This document shows positions 6,636 to 6,700 of a stretch of DNA of 6,700 nt, in pieces. Both the position numbers and the translations under genes were made by a program. Source of the DNA: an uncultured Flavobacteriaceae bacterium (GTDB lineage Bacteria; Bacteroidota; Bacteroidia; Flavobacteriales; Flavobacteriaceae); contig CALJFV010000059.1 of NCBI GenBank assembly GCA_938074515.1, forward strand, positions 1-6,700, given 5' to 3'. The stretch's first letter is position 1. Each line of letters opens with the position of its first letter. A model generated the notes under the pieces. The model was not told the DNA's origin and made no database searches. It saw nothing but the letters and a program-made list of their open reading frames with translations.

Positions 6636-6700
6636 TTGCGCTATTCAAGAGAAATAAAAACAGGTGTTTTTGCAGTCGTTTCCATTTTGTTGTTCATTTT
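6636..6700 (+). CDS. MCE/MlaD-family lipid-transport protein, N-terminal fragment (runs off window)
   Basis: Only 21 codons are visible, reading (M)RYSREIKTGVFAVVSILLFI. This is the typical start of Bacteroidetes MlaD/MCE proteins: a short basic YSRE-IKTG segment followed directly by a hydrophobic membrane anchor. An in-frame TAA at 6618-6620 leaves only CCT AAA TCC AAA GTA before the TTG, so TTG at 6636 is the only plausible start. MCE proteins are anchored in the inner membrane and form hexameric rings that carry phospholipids between membranes as part of an ABC-type system. The MCE domain itself lies beyond the window, so the call rests on the N-terminal motif and on a gene context (after an AmiC-type amidase and near lptD) that I recall as common in Flavobacteriia. 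Confidence 0.75.
   Translation, partial: MRYSREIKTGVFAVVSILLFI

Overview
The window is chromosomal DNA from a Bacteroidetes bacterium, most likely Flavobacteriales/Flavobacteriaceae. The grounds are the Bacteroidetes-type LptD and TamB homologues, an AmiC-type amidase with a short divergent SPOR-like tail, TAnnTTTG-like promoter boxes, and no good Shine-Dalgarno sequences ahead of the starts. It looks like a core cell-envelope biogenesis locus. I see no mobile element, CRISPR array, RNA gene or defence/secretion island, and no support for a wholly new system.

Layout, left to right. (1) 2-2014 (+): the C-terminal 670 codons of a TamB-family protein whose start lies upstream of the window. (2) A 44-bp convergent gap. 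(3) 2059-2445 (-): RidA, a complete 128-residue enamine/imine deaminase. (4) 2460-5189 (-): a 909-residue LptD-like outer-membrane LPS-assembly protein. It lies 14 bp upstream of ridA in the transcriptional sense, so lptD-ridA is probably one operon. (5) 5190-5355: a 166-bp AT-rich divergent promoter region. (6) 5356-6546 (+): an exported zinc N-acetylmuramoyl-L-alanine amidase with a C-terminal SPOR-like domain. (7) 6547-6635: an intergenic stretch with a good TAnnTTTG box. (8) 6636 to the window edge (+): the first 21 codons of an MCE/MlaD-family lipid-transport protein, apparently starting at TTG.

Functionally, three of the five genes belong to families that move lipids across the periplasm or into the outer membrane: TamB (AsmA-like bridge, outer-membrane assembly or phospholipid transport), LptD (LPS insertion) and MCE/MlaD (phospholipid transport). 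The amidase remodels peptidoglycan in the same compartment. RidA is a cytoplasmic metabolite-repair enzyme and the functional outlier.

The points most worth a second look are: an LptD with no cysteine at all, so the disulfide-controlled maturation known from E. coli cannot apply; a long acidic insertion near the C-terminal end of its barrel; probable TTG starts for both lptD and the MCE gene; face-to-face overlapping promoter elements plus an AT palindrome between lptD and the amidase; and a long insert in the amidase catalytic domain that could be regulatory.
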